Positions 46,055 to 56,718 are shown, counted from the first letter of the stretch. The stretch is DNA of 64,000 nucleotides from Hyphomicrobiaceae bacterium (GCA_008933705.1 WBUN01000026.1:1-64000); one strand, 5' to 3'. The notes: generated by a model not told the origin, from the sequence alone. A program made the numbers and translations.

Positions 46055-46460
46055 CCAGGATCCAAGCGCCGCAGCGTGGCTGATCGCGCTGGTCAGCTTG
46101 GCACTGCCGTGGATCGGCATCGGCCTCGGCATCGTCGGCGTGTGGACTGCTGGGCGCGGCGATGCGACGGGATGGTGGATGATTGGCGCCGGATGCGCCG
46201 TCCTCATCGCCGATGTCGTCATCGACTTCGTCTGGGCTCATCCTTCGATTTCCAGGAGCGATCAGCCGGATCTCAATCGCCGGACAGCCCAATTCGTCGG
46301 CCGCGTCCTCGTGCTGGAGGAGGCCATCGAGGGCGGGCGCGGCAAGGTGCGCGTCGGCGACACCCTCTGGTCGGCCGAGGGGCCCGACACGCCGGCCGGC
46401 AGCCGCGTCAGAGTGACCGCGGTCCGAGGCCACCTGCTGGTCGTCGAGGAGATGCACTGA
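46041..46460 (+). CDS. NfeD family protein (second, paralogue of the first)
   Basis: A 139-aa protein with two hydrophobic helices and a C-terminal OB fold (VGRVLVLEEAIEGGRGKVRV, GDTLWSAEGPDTPAG) clearly homologous to its neighbour, so the pair arose by tandem duplication. It starts with GTG 46041, overlapping the first nfeD by 14 bases, with GGTGGTGGAG just upstream. The membrane part has diverged far more than the OB part. Confidence 0.83.
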   Translation: MHRHDQDPSAAAWLIALVSLALPWIGIGLGIVGVWTAGRGDATGWWMIGAGCAVLIADVVIDFVWAHPSISRSDQPDLNRRTAQFVGRVLVLEEAIEGGRGKVRVGDTLWSAEGPDTPAGSRVRVTAVRGHLLVVEEMH

Positions 46461-46552
46461 TCGCGCCGCGCGCACGGGCTGATGGATTGGTGGCCGCCCT
46501 TCGACAAAGCCCGGTATGGCTCGGCCGGGTCAGACGCCAGACAGGGTGCTTT

Positions 46553-46619
46553 CCGCGTGGTCAGCGCCTGCCGGGGGCTGCCCCCACGGCTGGCGCGGCA
46601 AACGTGCGGAACCACGCGG
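46553..46619. repeat. Long nested inverted repeat between nfeD and prs
   Basis: CCGCGTGGT (46553-46561) pairs with ACCACGCGG (46611-46619); the interior holds GGGG-ctg-CCCC and further complementary GC blocks. It fills the gap between two converging genes. It is probably a palindromic intergenic element doubling as a bidirectional transcription stop. Confidence 0.6.
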
Positions 46620-46622
46620 CCG

Positions 46623-47603
<981 letters not shown>

Positions 47604-47690
47604 CGGCGGCACTCCGTTCACACGAGGCGCTTCTAGCAAGCGCCCCCGCAGTTTGTAAACGGTTCAAGACAACCGCTCCAATTATCATGA

Positions 47691-47723
47691 AAAACCGCCG
47701 CTTTCCGGCGAGGAAGCGGCGGT
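47691..47723 (-). terminator. Rho-independent terminator of the lipoprotein gene
   Basis: On the minus strand, ACCGCCGCTT pairs with AAGCGGCGGT (10-bp perfect stem, 10-nt loop) and is followed by TTTT, 8 bp after the lipoprotein stop codon. It insulates prs from that gene. Confidence 0.85.
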
Positions 47724-47731
47724 CGGCGGGG

Positions 47732-48823
47732 CTAGTTGATGGCTCTGGGCTGCGGCAGCAATTTCAGGATGCCCTGAGCTGCCGCTCCGGCAGCCTGCTC
47801 GGCCGTCTTGCCCCAGGCTCCATTGAGCGACCCTTCGGGGATCTCGTTCTTCTGGGACACCGTGCCGAGCTTCTTGCCCTGCGGATCCCGCACCAGCCAC
47901 TCGATCTGGATGGGCTGCTTGCCGTCGCGGGCCTCGCCCAGCGTCACCATGCCCTCAACCCGATAGGCGGCAGGCGTGGGGCCGGCAGCGAGGGCTATGC
48001 CCTTGCTCTTCAGCTCCTCCTGGATGGCCGCCGTCAACGACTTGCTTCCGTCCCCTGGCGCTCCCGTCACGGCCGGCACCACTGCCGTCACCGGTCCGCT
48101 CCGCGCTATGCTGCCTGTGGTCTGGCTTGCAGCCGGAGGCGGTGCCGCCGCCGTCGCCGTGTTCGGGCTCTGCTTCGCGGCAGGCCGCGGCGGCCGTGTC
48201 GTTGCGCGCTCCGCGGCATCCGGCGCTCCGATGCCGGCGGGCTGCACCGCCGCCGTATTCGACGCGACCGCAGCCTGGGCGTTCTGGCTCGGCAGCCACG
48301 CCGCAAAGGAGTTGGCGGCCTTGATCGCAATGGCCTGTGCGACAGCCGGCGTCACGGCGGCCCAGGGATCCTTCGACGAGCTGCCCGTCACGACCTCTTC
48401 GCCGGTGATCCGATTGACGCGCTTGCCAGTGGGGTCGGTCACATCCCAGATATAGGAAACTTTCGTCCCGCTCTTGTCCTTGGCGGCAACGATGTAGCCC
48501 CGCAACGTGTAGTCGACGCGCTCGTCCTTCGAGGTCGACACGCTCACGCGCTGCTTCTCGATGGCGCTCGTGAACTCCTGCTGGATCTGCTTGGCGATCG
48601 CGTCGGGCGCGCCGATGACGGGCGCCACCGCCACCTTGGCCAGCGCCGGCTGAGGCGCCGGCGCCGTAGCCGGAGGCTCCTGGTTCGCGACGTTGGTTGA
48701 TCCCCCGAAGATCGAGCCGATCGAACTGCTGGTCTCACAGCCGGCAAGGCCAAGGCCTGCAATTGCCATCAAAACGGCGAGCGCCACCCTAGGGTGCAGG
48801 CGCCGCGCCGCAGCAGCGTCCAT
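47732..48823 (-). CDS. Two-module outer-membrane-type lipoprotein, unknown function
   Basis: A 363-aa protein with a lipoprotein signal (hydrophobic stretch then LAGC lipobox, Cys at about residue 29). Two similar domains are separated by a Pro/Ala/Thr-rich linker. Both modules run: GAPD/GAPG start, a helix ending IQQEF or IQEEL, a strand with YTLRG or YRVEG, then IWDVTDPTGK or EWLVRDPQGK, and a final amphipathic helix ending in LP. The duplicated fold recalls small lipoproteins that work with peptidoglycan or envelope partners, but I do not recognise a named family. ATG 48823 was preferred to an upstream TTG. Confidence 0.75.
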   Translation of the reverse strand: MDAAAARRLHPRVALAVLMAIAGLGLAGCETSSSIGSIFGGSTNVANQEPPATAPAPQPALAKVAVAPVIGAPDAIAKQIQQEFTSAIEKQRVSVSTSKDERVDYTLRGYIVAAKDKSGTKVSYIWDVTDPTGKRVNRITGEEVVTGSSSKDPWAAVTPAVAQAIAIKAANSFAAWLPSQNAQAAVASNTAAVQPAGIGAPDAAERATTRPPRPAAKQSPNTATAAAPPPAASQTTGSIARSGPVTAVVPAVTGAPGDGSKSLTAAIQEELKSKGIALAAGPTPAAYRVEGMVTLGEARDGKQPIQIEWLVRDPQGKKLGTVSQKNEIPEGSLNGAWGKTAEQAAGAAAQGILKLLPQPRAIN

Positions 48824-48901
48824 GATCGTCACAGTGACGTCCCCCCTTTTCGACAAAAACCCCGCTGTCCCGGCTGCCGACGTACTAACCCTGCGGCGGG
48901 T

Positions 48902-48962
48902 GATTCCACGGCCGGTATCCCATTAGATTCCCTAGCCGGTGGCAATCTAGGCGTCCAGATTC
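48902..48962. promoter_or_regulatory. Cluster of three GANTC sites upstream of the lipoprotein gene
   Basis: GATTC occurs at 48902, 48926 and 48958. GANTC is the recognition site of the CcrM methylase of alphaproteobacteria, and clusters in promoters can link transcription to the cell cycle. Whether methylation matters here is unknown. Confidence 0.3.
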
Positions 48963-49034
48963 AAGCGGGGGAAAACTTCGCGCTTTCCTTGTAGAGGTCT
49001 GTTTGCGAGTTCCCAAAGTTGTGGAAAACCGACG

Positions 49035-49793
49035 CTAAGTCAAGACGATGGCAGAGATTTGGCGCCCGTAATCGGCTTCCCTGCAGGCTTGCGAGCGCCG
49101 GAAACTGAAGAAATCCCGCCTGCCCGCAAAAGTGCAGGCTCCAATTGTGCCAATTTGGCTCAATCCCGCCCGCGACAGCCGGTTAACCACGTACCCCGCC
49201 AGATCGAAATGCGGCCTGCCGCCAAGCTCAGGCTCGACAAAGAATCCAAGGCTGGCGGGATCCTGCTCGAGAAACTGCTGCTTGAAGTCGAAGCCGACCT
49301 CGTAGGCGGACGGGCCGATGCAGGGGCCGACCACCGCCCGCGTGTGCGTGCGAAGCGCACCCAGGCCCTCCATCGCCGACACCGTGGCCTCCAGCACGCC
49401 GCCGATGGCACCCCGCCACCCGGCATGTGCGGCGCCGATCACCTTGGCGCGGGCATCCGCGAACAGCACCGGCGCGCAGTCGGCCGCCAGAACGCCGACG
49501 GCGATGCCGGGCGTCGCCGTAACGATGGCGTCGGCGCGAGGGCGATCGGCCTCGGCCAAGGCGTCCTGCACGACGACCGCGCTCGCGCTGTGGATCTGGT
49601 GCGCCGTGATGAGCGCGCGTGCGCCGAGGCGGGCAGCAACGCGGGCACGATTTTCGCGCACGGCGGCCGCGTCATCGTTGGAGCCGAGCCCGCAATTGAG
49701 AGAGGCGTAGAGGCCCTGTGAAACGCCGCCATGGCGCGTGAAGAACCCGTGCGACACACCGGTCAGGCATTCGGCAGTGATGGGCTGCGGCAT
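49035..49793 (-). CDS. pgeF: Peptidoglycan editing factor PgeF (DUF152)
   Basis: A 252-aa protein of the laccase-like DUF152 family that removes mis-incorporated L-Ser from peptidoglycan precursors. It shows the N-terminal HGFFTRHGGVSQGLYASLN, the metal-binding motifs TAHQIHSA, ADCAPVLFAD and the GAAHAGWRGA segment. It starts nine bases after midA stops. Confidence 0.9.
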   Translation of the reverse strand: MPQPITAECLTGVSHGFFTRHGGVSQGLYASLNCGLGSNDDAAAVRENRARVAARLGARALITAHQIHSASAVVVQDALAEADRPRADAIVTATPGIAVGVLAADCAPVLFADARAKVIGAAHAGWRGAIGGVLEATVSAMEGLGALRTHTRAVVGPCIGPSAYEVGFDFKQQFLEQDPASLGFFVEPELGGRPHFDLAGYVVNRLSRAGLSQIGTIGACTFAGRRDFFSFRRSQACREADYGRQISAIVLT

Positions 49794-49802
49794 TGCGATC
49801 TT

Positions 49803-50885
49803 CTAGCTGAAGGGCGGCAGTGGAGGAAGGCCGGGCGAGTGCACCGCCATCACCTTGAACAGCTGTCCCATGCCGGTGGGTGCCATCAGCCGCTGCACGC
49901 CGGCCTCGATCTCGCCGGCTCGGTCGGGGTTGGCCGCCATGAGCCGCGCCGCGCGCTCGGCGACGCCGAGCCGGCCCAGGAACTCGGCTTGCGTCATGGG
50001 GCCTGCAGCGGCGAGGCCTGCTTCGCGCGCCTTCTGCGCAAAACCGGCAAGTTGCACGTGGGCCGTCAGATCCGCGCTGCCGGGCTCGGCCAGCGGGTCG
50101 ACATAGGCGTGCCGGCGGACGGCTTGCAGCGTATCGCCGAGCGCGGGATCTGCCGGACCGTAGTCGACGAACAGCGCGATGACGGGCGGCTGGCGCGCAG
50201 AGAGCGCCGCCAGGAGGCGGTCCTCGCCGGGCCGCAGCTCGACGATCGCACCAGGATGCGCGACGATGCCGGCGTCGTGGTGCACGGGGCTCCCTGCCAC
50301 GAAGCAGAGCTGCCCGTCGGCGCCGAGGCCGACCATGCGCTCGCGCCAGACACCATCGCTGGAGAGGATGAGCTGGCGGATCGGCAGTGCATCGAGGAAT
50401 TCGTTGGCGATGATGATCGCGGGGCCGGTCGGCACGCTGTCGAGCACATCGTGCCAGGTCACGACATGTCCGGCCAACGCCGACTTCTGAAGCACGCGCA
50501 AGGGTGCGCTGATCTCGACGAGGTGAAGCGAAGCCGCGTCCACAAACCCCGGCACGGCCCTCGCCGCCCGCAAAGCGTCCTGCATCAGGGTGCCGCGACC
50601 GGGCCCCAGCTCGACAAGGCGAACCGGCGACGGCTGCCCGAGGCTGTGCCAGGCAACGGCGCACCACAAGCCGATCAGCTCGCCGAAGACCTGGCTGATC
50701 TCCGGCGCCGTAATGAAATCGCCCGCCGCGCCGATCGCACCGGCCTTGCTCCAATAGCCGTGCTGGGGGTCGGCAACACAGGTCGTCATGTATTGATCGA
50801 TGGCGATCGGCCCGTCGCGCTGGATGCGCTGGCGCAGGCTCTCGAGCAGCGCGCTGGACGCTTCGGCGGAATTACTGGCGGACAT
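49803..50885 (-). CDS. MidA/NDUFAF7-type SAM-dependent methyltransferase
   Basis: A 360-aa class I methyltransferase of the family that methylates an arginine of a respiratory complex I subunit. It shows the SAM site LVELGPGRGTLMQDALRA, the preceding GDFITAPEISQVFGEL and the NEFLDALPI segment. ATG 50885 overlaps the lgt 3' end by 14 bases; an upstream TTG would lengthen the overlap. It is in an lgt-midA-pgeF run typical of the order. Confidence 0.88.
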   Translation of the reverse strand: MSASNSAEASSALLESLRQRIQRDGPIAIDQYMTTCVADPQHGYWSKAGAIGAAGDFITAPEISQVFGELIGLWCAVAWHSLGQPSPVRLVELGPGRGTLMQDALRAARAVPGFVDAASLHLVEISAPLRVLQKSALAGHVVTWHDVLDSVPTGPAIIIANEFLDALPIRQLILSSDGVWRERMVGLGADGQLCFVAGSPVHHDAGIVAHPGAIVELRPGEDRLLAALSARQPPVIALFVDYGPADPALGDTLQAVRRHAYVDPLAEPGSADLTAHVQLAGFAQKAREAGLAAAGPMTQAEFLGRLGVAERAARLMAANPDRAGEIEAGVQRLMAPTGMGQLFKVMAVHSPGLPPLPPFS

Positions 50886-51711
50886 CGGCCGCGGCGGGCG
50901 TTCGCCTGCCGGCCGCGCGGACAACGAGAATTCCGGCCAGGATCATCGGCAGCGAATACAGGATTCCGGCGGTGAACGGCCCGATGGTCAGCACGTGACC
51001 GGGATCAGGCTCTCGGAACAGCTCGCAGAAAGAGCGCGCCAGGCCGTAGCCCGCGAGGAACGTGCCGGCGATCACCCCGGGCCGGCGCAACCCATGCCGA
51101 TAGTGCGTGAGCCAGTACAGCACCGCAAAAAGCACGAGACCCTCGAAGAACGCCTCATAGAGCTGGCTCGGATGCCGCGAGACCGGCCCGGCGCCGGGAA
51201 AGACCATCGACCACGGCACGGTGCTGGGCCGGCCCCAGAGCTCGGCATTGATGAAGTTGGCGAGCCGTCCAAAGAACAGGCCCATGGGCGTGGCCGCCGC
51301 GCACACGTCCATCACGCTCCAGGGCTCCGCACCGGCCCGGCGCGCAAACAGCACCATGGCGATGATCGAGCCGATGAGAGCCCCATGAAACGACATGCCG
51401 CCGTTCCAGACGGCCGGAATCTCCAGTGGATTGCTCAGGAAGAAGCGCGGCTCGTAGAAGAGAACGTAACCGAGCCGTCCGCCCAGCAGCACGCCGACCG
51501 TCATCACAAGCAGCAGGTCGTCTGCCCGCTCGGGGCTGAACGGGCGCTTGCTTGCCGGCCACAGCCGGTCCTGCGTCAAGAGGTACTTGATATACAGCCA
51601 GCCGAGCAGCAGGCCTGCCATGTAGGCAAGACCGTACCATTTGACCGACAGCGGCCCGAGATGAAAGGCCACGGGGTCTATGGCGGGGAACGGGATGGCC
51701 AGCAACCGCAT
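50872..51711 (-). CDS. lgt: Prolipoprotein diacylglyceryl transferase
   Basis: First enzyme of lipoprotein maturation, transferring diacylglycerol to the lipobox Cys. The 279-aa membrane protein has about seven hydrophobic helices, the conserved GGRLGYVLFY, the HGALIGSIIAM His region and the Lgt signature GRLANFINAELWGRP. Divergent from ubiK. Confidence 0.95.
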   Translation of the reverse strand: MRLLAIPFPAIDPVAFHLGPLSVKWYGLAYMAGLLLGWLYIKYLLTQDRLWPASKRPFSPERADDLLLVMTVGVLLGGRLGYVLFYEPRFFLSNPLEIPAVWNGGMSFHGALIGSIIAMVLFARRAGAEPWSVMDVCAAATPMGLFFGRLANFINAELWGRPSTVPWSMVFPGAGPVSRHPSQLYEAFFEGLVLFAVLYWLTHYRHGLRRPGVIAGTFLAGYGLARSFCELFREPDPGHVLTIGPFTAGILYSLPMILAGILVVRAAGRRTPAAADVRQ

Positions 51712-51923
51712 GGGCCGGACCTTCTGGCAGTCGCAGCGGCGCTGTCAAGGACTGAAGACATCCGCATGCCGAGGCGCGTCAATCGGACCGCCCTGCGGCC
51801 GTGTGCGCGTCGCGGGGCGTCGCTGCGATCGCACGCGGCGGCAGACTTGAACAGGCTGCCGCCGGGCACCATAGTAGTTGCAGGCCGGGCGGCGCTGTGC
51901 GCCGGCTTTCGAGGTGTTCCTCC

Positions 51924-52190
51924 ATGACCCAGACCAGCAACCGCTTTCTCGACGAGTTCGCCAAGCTCATGACGGATGCCGCCGGTGCCGCGCAGGGTAT
52001 GCGCCGCGAGGTCGAGACCATCATGAAGGCCCAGAGCGAGCGCATGTTGCGCAGCATGGACGTGGTGCAGCGCGAGGAGTTCGAGGCCGTGAAGGAGATG
52101 GCGGCCAAGGCGCGCGACGAGAACGAGCAACTCAATGCCCGGGTGAGCGCACTCGAAGCCGAGCTCGCAGCGCTGCGCGGCAAGGTGTGA
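51924..52190 (+). CDS. ubiK: UbiK-family ubiquinone synthesis accessory factor
   Basis: An 88-aa protein with an amphipathic N-terminal helix (NRFLDEFAKLMTDAAGAAQG) and a C-terminal coiled coil (REEFEAVKEMAAKARDENEQ, then ALEAELAAL). Members scaffold the soluble ubiquinone-biosynthesis complex and bind lipids. The promoter shares the divergent region with lgt. Confidence 0.87.
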   Translation: MTQTSNRFLDEFAKLMTDAAGAAQGMRREVETIMKAQSERMLRSMDVVQREEFEAVKEMAAKARDENEQLNARVSALEAELAALRGKV

Positions 52191-52340
52191 GCCGGCTGCG
52201 CCCGTCTCCCGACATTTCCACAAGTCGTTAACGCACTGTCCCCAACATTCGCCTTTTGTCCGCATCGCGCCCTGTCGCCACCATATTGGCCGTGGACAAA
52301 GGGACGGTCGGCTTGCAACGCTGCAGCGGCTCAGTTTAGT

Positions 52341-52365
52341 GCCTGACGAAGCGGGGGCGTCAGGC
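52341..52365. promoter_or_regulatory. Stem-loop upstream of the YbjN-like gene
   Basis: GCCTGACG (52341-52348) pairs with CGTCAGGC (52358-52365), 9-nt loop, about 80 bp before the gene. It may end ubiK transcription or act in the leader; no T-run follows. Confidence 0.45.
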
Positions 52366-52444
52366 AACAACGGTAACCGCCGCTGGGCAATGCACCCGGC
52401 GCGCAGCTTGTGTGCTGTGTGCCGGCAAAAATCCGAGGGACGGA

Positions 52445-52942
52445 ATGGCAACTGCCGAATTCAGCCACAGCCGCGTGAACAACCCGATCGATCTCGTCGA
52501 GCAGATTGCGATCCGCAACGACTGGGCCTGCGACCGTGCGAGCGACGATGAGCTGACGCTGATCGTCGCCGGTCAATGGTCGGACTACAACGTCTCCCTG
52601 AACTGGCGCGGCGACCTGGAAACGCTGCACATTGCGAGCGCCTTCGACGCCAAGATTCCGGAAAACCGCCTTAATGAGGTCTATCGTCTCGTGGCCCAGA
52701 TCAACGAGCAGCTCTGGCTCGGCCACTTCGATGTGTGGATCCAGGAGGGCCTCATCATGTTCCGGCAGGGCCTGATGCTGAACGGCGCGCTCGCCACCGC
52801 CAGCCAATGCGAAGCCTTGCTGAGAGCCGCATTGGAGGCCTGCGAGCGGTATTACCAGGCCTTTCAGTTCGTGGTCTGGGCCGGCAAGGAAAGCCGCGAC
52901 GCGCTCGCCTCAACCATGTTCGAGACCGAGGGCCGGGCCTGA
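52445..52942 (+). CDS. YbjN domain protein
   Basis: A 165-aa protein with the YbjN signature: NPIDLVEQIAIRNDWACDRA at the start, the central two-strand region QWSDYNVSLNWRGDLETLHI, and NEQLWLGHFDVWIQEGLIMF. The family is involved in motility and stress control in enterics and is chaperone-like; its role in alphaproteobacteria is unclear. It is followed by proC on the same strand. Confidence 0.85.
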   Translation: MATAEFSHSRVNNPIDLVEQIAIRNDWACDRASDDELTLIVAGQWSDYNVSLNWRGDLETLHIASAFDAKIPENRLNEVYRLVAQINEQLWLGHFDVWIQEGLIMFRQGLMLNGALATASQCEALLRAALEACERYYQAFQFVVWAGKESRDALASTMFETEGRA

Positions 52943-53055
52943 AACCCTTTTTTGTGAGTTTGCGCCTCCCCATCTCGACCCAGTGATCCTAGGATCGCAG
53001 CGTTTTGCTTATGGAGAGCCGCGCACGGCGCGGCTCAACGTGCGAGGGCGCGCAA

Positions 53056-53883
53056 ATGGCTCTTCAGCTGGACGGAACGTTGCTTCTCGCCGGGGCAGGC
53101 AACATGGGATATGCCCTGCTCTCCGGCTGGCTGGAACGAGGGCTCGACCCGGCCCGCATCGTCGTTCAAGACCCTGCGCCGCCGCCCCGTGCCAAGGAGC
53201 TCATCCTCGCCCACGGCATCGAACTCAGATCGTTGGTTTCCTCGCTGTGGGAGCCGCCGGCGGTCATCGTCGTGGCTGTGAAGCCGCAGGCCATGGACCG
53301 GGTATTCCCGCCGCTTGCGCAACTGGCACGCAGCGGCAAGACCCTCGTCCTCTCGGTCGCTGCCGGCCGTCCGATCGATGCCTTCGAGCAGCACCTGCCG
53401 AAGGATACGGCCGTGATACGGTGCATGCCCAATACGCCGGCGTCGGTCGGACGCGGCATTACCGTTGCAACCGGAAACCGGCATGTCACGCCGGCGCAGC
53501 GCGCGGCCTGCGAGGCTCTGCTGCGTGCCGTGGGCGAGTTCGCCTGGGTGGGGGAGGAAGGCCTGCTCGACGCCGTCACCGCCGTGTCGGGCTCTGGTCC
53601 TGCCTACGTGTTCTACCTCACCGAATGCCTGGCCGATGCCGGCATCAAGGCCGGGCTCGAGCCCGCCCTGGCACAGAAGCTGGCCCGCTGGACCGTGGCC
53701 GGGGCCGGGGAGCTGCTCCATCGCTCCGACCTCGGGCCGGACCTGCTGCGCCAGAACGTCACCTCCCCCAACGGGACGACCTTTGCCGCCCTGCAGGTGC
53801 TGATGGCCGAGAACGGGCTCGCCAAGCTCATGCACGAGGCGGTCGCGGCGGCTGCGCGCCGTTCGCGTGAGCTTGCCAGGTAA
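53056..53883 (+). CDS. proC: Pyrroline-5-carboxylate reductase
   Basis: Last step of proline synthesis, NAD(P)H-dependent. The 275-aa protein has the Rossmann motif [46 protein letters not shown] and the C-terminal helical [19 protein letters not shown] and [17 protein letters not shown] 53056 chosen; the frame is open upstream but without family residues. Confidence 0.94.
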   Translation: MALQLDGTLLLAGAGNMGYALLSGWLERGLDPARIVVQDPAPPPRAKELILAHGIELRSLVSSLWEPPAVIVVAVKPQAMDRVFPPLAQLARSGKTLVLSVAAGRPIDAFEQHLPKDTAVIRCMPNTPASVGRGITVATGNRHVTPAQRAACEALLRAVGEFAWVGEEGLLDAVTAVSGSGPAYVFYLTECLADAGIKAGLEPALAQKLARWTVAGAGELLHRSDLGPDLLRQNVTSPNGTTFAALQVLMAENGLAKLMHEAVAAAARRSRELAR

Positions 53884-53990
53884 GCCTTTCGGCGGCTTGC
53901 CCAGAGGACTGCTGGTCAATCGCCAAGCGAGCGCCTATTTTGGCGCCCGTTTTGCGGGCCTGTGCCTCGCATCGAGACGAAGAGACAGCA

Positions 53991-55091
53991 ATGGCCAACG
54001 ACGCGCCCAAACCGCAACCGGGAATCCTGGACATCAGCCCGTACGTGCCGGGCGAAAGCAGCATTCCCGGCGGCGTGGAGCCGATCAAGCTCTCCTCCAA
54101 CGAGACGCCGCTCGGCCCGAGCCCAAGAGCGATCGCCGCCTACAAGGCCGAGGCCGACCATCTGGAGCGCTATCCGGACGGCGCGGCCACCACCCTGCGC
54201 ACGGCCATCGGCCGGCATTACGGGCTGAACCCCGATCGCATCGTGTGCGGCTGCGGGTCGGACGAGCTCATCAACCTTCTCGCGCATGCCTACATCGGTC
54301 CGGGAGACGAGTCGCTCTACACCGAGCACGGCTTCCTCATGTACAAGATCGCCACGCTGTCGAGCGGCGGCACGCCGGTTGCCGCGCCCGAGAAGGGCTA
54401 TCGCGCCGATGTCGATGCGCTGCTGGCTCGCGTGAGCGACAAGACCAAGATCGTCTTCCTCGCCAACCCGAACAATCCGACCGGGACCTACATCCCGCAC
54501 GAGGAGGTGCGGCGGCTGCACAAGGGCCTGCCGAAGCATACCTTGCTCGTTCTCGACGCGGCCTATTGCGAATACGTGCGGCGCAACGATTACGAGGCAG
54601 GCCTCGAGCTGGTCGCCACCACCGAGAACACGGTGATGACGCGCACATTCTCCAAGATCTTCGGACTCGCCGGCCTGCGCCTCGGCTGGGCCTATTGCCC
54701 GCAGGCCGTCGCCGACGTGCTCAACCGCGTGCGTGGGCCGTTCAACGTGACGGCGCCGTCGCTGGCTGCCGGCGCGGCGGCGATCGAAGACCGTGCGCAT
54801 ATCGAGAGCGCCGTTCGCCACAACGAGACGTGGCTGCCGTGGGTGTCGAGCGAACTCGAGAAGCTCGGGCTCGAGGTGACGCCCAGCGTCGCCAACTTCG
54901 TGCTCATCCACTTCCCCAGCGAGAGGGGCAAGGATGCAGCCTCGGCCGACGAGCACCTGAAATCGCGCGGCATCATCCTGCGTCGCGTGGCAGCCTACGG
55001 CTTGCCCAACGCGCTGCGGATGACGATCGGCACTGAGGAAGACAACCGCGCCGTCGTGGCGGCGCTTGCCAGTTTCATGGGCCAGGCATGA
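53991..55091 (+). CDS. hisC: Histidinol-phosphate aminotransferase
   Basis: PLP-dependent transaminase of histidine synthesis that, in this neighbourhood with tyrC, may also act on phenylpyruvate or prephenate. The 366-aa protein has [26 protein letters not shown], the LDAAYCEYV aspartate and the PLP lysine in [15 protein letters not shown]. Its stop overlaps the tyrC start (ATGA). Confidence 0.93.
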   Translation: MANDAPKPQPGILDISPYVPGESSIPGGVEPIKLSSNETPLGPSPRAIAAYKAEADHLERYPDGAATTLRTAIGRHYGLNPDRIVCGCGSDELINLLAHAYIGPGDESLYTEHGFLMYKIATLSSGGTPVAAPEKGYRADVDALLARVSDKTKIVFLANPNNPTGTYIPHEEVRRLHKGLPKHTLLVLDAAYCEYVRRNDYEAGLELVATTENTVMTRTFSKIFGLAGLRLGWAYCPQAVADVLNRVRGPFNVTAPSLAAGAAAIEDRAHIESAVRHNETWLPWVSSELEKLGLEVTPSVANFVLIHFPSERGKDAASADEHLKSRGIILRRVAAYGLPNALRMTIGTEEDNRAVVAALASFMGQA

Positions 55092-56041
55092 GCGCGCCAG
55101 CATTCGAGCGCGTTGCCCTCATCGGCATCGGCCTGATCGGCTCATCGCTCAGTCACGCCATGCGCCGGCGCGGCCTGGCGCGCACGATCGTCGGGCACGC
55201 GCAGACCCAGAAGACGCGCGACGCGGCGCTGCGCCTCGGGCTCGTGGATCAAGCCTGCGCCACCGCCCGGGAGGCCGCGAGCGGCGCCGACTTGGTAATA
55301 CTGTGCGCGCCGATCGGCGTGTGCGGCAACATCGCCGAGGAGATCGCGCCCGTCCTGCGCCGGGGCAGCATCCTGACCGACGTCGGCTCGGTCAAGGGCG
55401 CGATCGTCCGCGACGTCGGCCGCTTCGTGCCCGAGGGCGTGCATTTCATCCCCGGTCATCCGATCTCCGGCACCGAGCATTCGGGACCGGAGTCCGGCTT
55501 TGCCGAGCTTTTCGATGGCCGCTGGTGCGTGCTGACGCCGCCGCCCGGAACGGACCAGGCAGCCATCGACAGGCTTTCCGCCTTCTGGCAGGCGTGCGGC
55601 TCGCAGGTCGAGATCATGACGGCCGAGCATCATGACCTGGTGCTTGCGATCACCAGCCACGTGCCGCACCTCATCGCCTACAACATCGTCAACACCGCCC
55701 GGCATCTGGAGCGGGTCACGGACAGCGAGGTGATTAAGTTCTCGGCCGGCGGCTTCCGCGACTTCACACGTATCGCCGCGTCCGATCCCGTCATGTGGCG
55801 CGATGTGTTCCTCAACAACAAGGAGGCGGTGCTGGAGATGCTTGGCCGCTTCAGCGAGGATCTCACCGCCCTGCAACGCGCCATCCGCTTCGGCGAGGCC
55901 GACACGCTCTACAAGCTGTTCGTGGAGGCGCGCGCGACGCGGCGCGGCATCATCCAGGCCGGGCAGGACACCGCCGCTCCGGATTTCGGCCGGCATGCTC
56001 CGGCAGGCCTGGCCGGCGGATCCAAGCCCTCCAAGCCATGA
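55088..56041 (+). CDS. tyrC: Prephenate/arogenate dehydrogenase
   Basis: Oxidative decarboxylation in tyrosine synthesis. The 317-aa protein has the NAD motif [18 protein letters not shown], the [19 protein letters not shown] active-site region and an all-helical C-terminal domain with [14 protein letters not shown]. Coupled to hisC on one side and to the chaC gene on the other (ATGA overlaps both). Confidence 0.93.
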   Translation: MSAPAFERVALIGIGLIGSSLSHAMRRRGLARTIVGHAQTQKTRDAALRLGLVDQACATAREAASGADLVILCAPIGVCGNIAEEIAPVLRRGSILTDVGSVKGAIVRDVGRFVPEGVHFIPGHPISGTEHSGPESGFAELFDGRWCVLTPPPGTDQAAIDRLSAFWQACGSQVEIMTAEHHDLVLAITSHVPHLIAYNIVNTARHLERVTDSEVIKFSAGGFRDFTRIAASDPVMWRDVFLNNKEAVLEMLGRFSEDLTALQRAIRFGEADTLYKLFVEARATRRGIIQAGQDTAAPDFGRHAPAGLAGGSKPSKP

Positions 56042-56718
56042 GAGTGGCCGATCACGAGCTTTGGGTGTTCGCCTACGGCTCGCTGATGTGGCGGCCGGGC
56101 TTTGCCTACGAGGAAGAACAGCACGCGCGCCTGACCGGCTATCGGCGCTGCTTCTGCATCTATTCCATGCATCATCGCGGCACCGCCGAGCGGCCGGGAA
56201 TGGTGCTGGGGCTCGACCGCGGCGGCGCGTGCGAGGGCATCGCCTATCGCATCTCCGCGGCCAACGCCGCCGCGACCCTCCGCTACCTCAGGGAGCGGGA
56301 GCAGATCAGCGGCGTCTACCAGGAAAAGCTCGTGCCCGTCGACCTGATCAAGGGGGCGGCACGCGAGGTGCTCGCACTCGCCTACATCGTCGAACGTGCG
56401 CATCCGAGCTACGCCGGCCAACTGCCCCTCGCCCTGCAGGCGCGGCTCATTCGCAGTGCGCAGGGCATATCGGGTGCCAACCTCGACTACCTGATCAGCA
56501 CGCTGCGCCATCTGGCCGAGCTCGGCATCCGCGAACGCGACCTGGAGCGCCTGCTGGCCGCCATCGGCCCGCACACGGCGCGATGCGCACCATCACGGCA
56601 CGGCAATCCCTGCGCCAACGGATTGCTGAAGGCCACGCGATCGCAGCCGGTGCCGGTACGCGGCCTCAAGCTCGACCAGCGTCGCAGATTTCTCTATCGG
56701 CTCCATCTCGAGAGCTGA
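56038..56718 (+). CDS. ChaC-like gamma-glutamylcyclotransferase
   Basis: Predicted to cleave glutathione to 5-oxoproline and Cys-Gly. The 226-aa protein has the substrate loop VFAYGSLMWRPGF, RCFCIYSMHHRGTAERPGMV and the catalytic-glutamate context YLREREQISGVYQEKLVPV. Start overlaps tyrC stop by four bases. Confidence 0.9.
   Translation: MRVADHELWVFAYGSLMWRPGFAYEEEQHARLTGYRRCFCIYSMHHRGTAERPGMVLGLDRGGACEGIAYRISAANAAATLRYLREREQISGVYQEKLVPVDLIKGAAREVLALAYIVERAHPSYAGQLPLALQARLIRSAQGISGANLDYLISTLRHLAELGIRERDLERLLAAIGPHTARCAPSRHGNPCANGLLKATRSQPVPVRGLKLDQRRRFLYRLHLES

Noticed and set aside
48824-48856. Upstream TTG start for the lipoprotein gene
   Set aside because: It would add charged residues before the signal peptide; ATG 48823 gives a standard lipoprotein leader.
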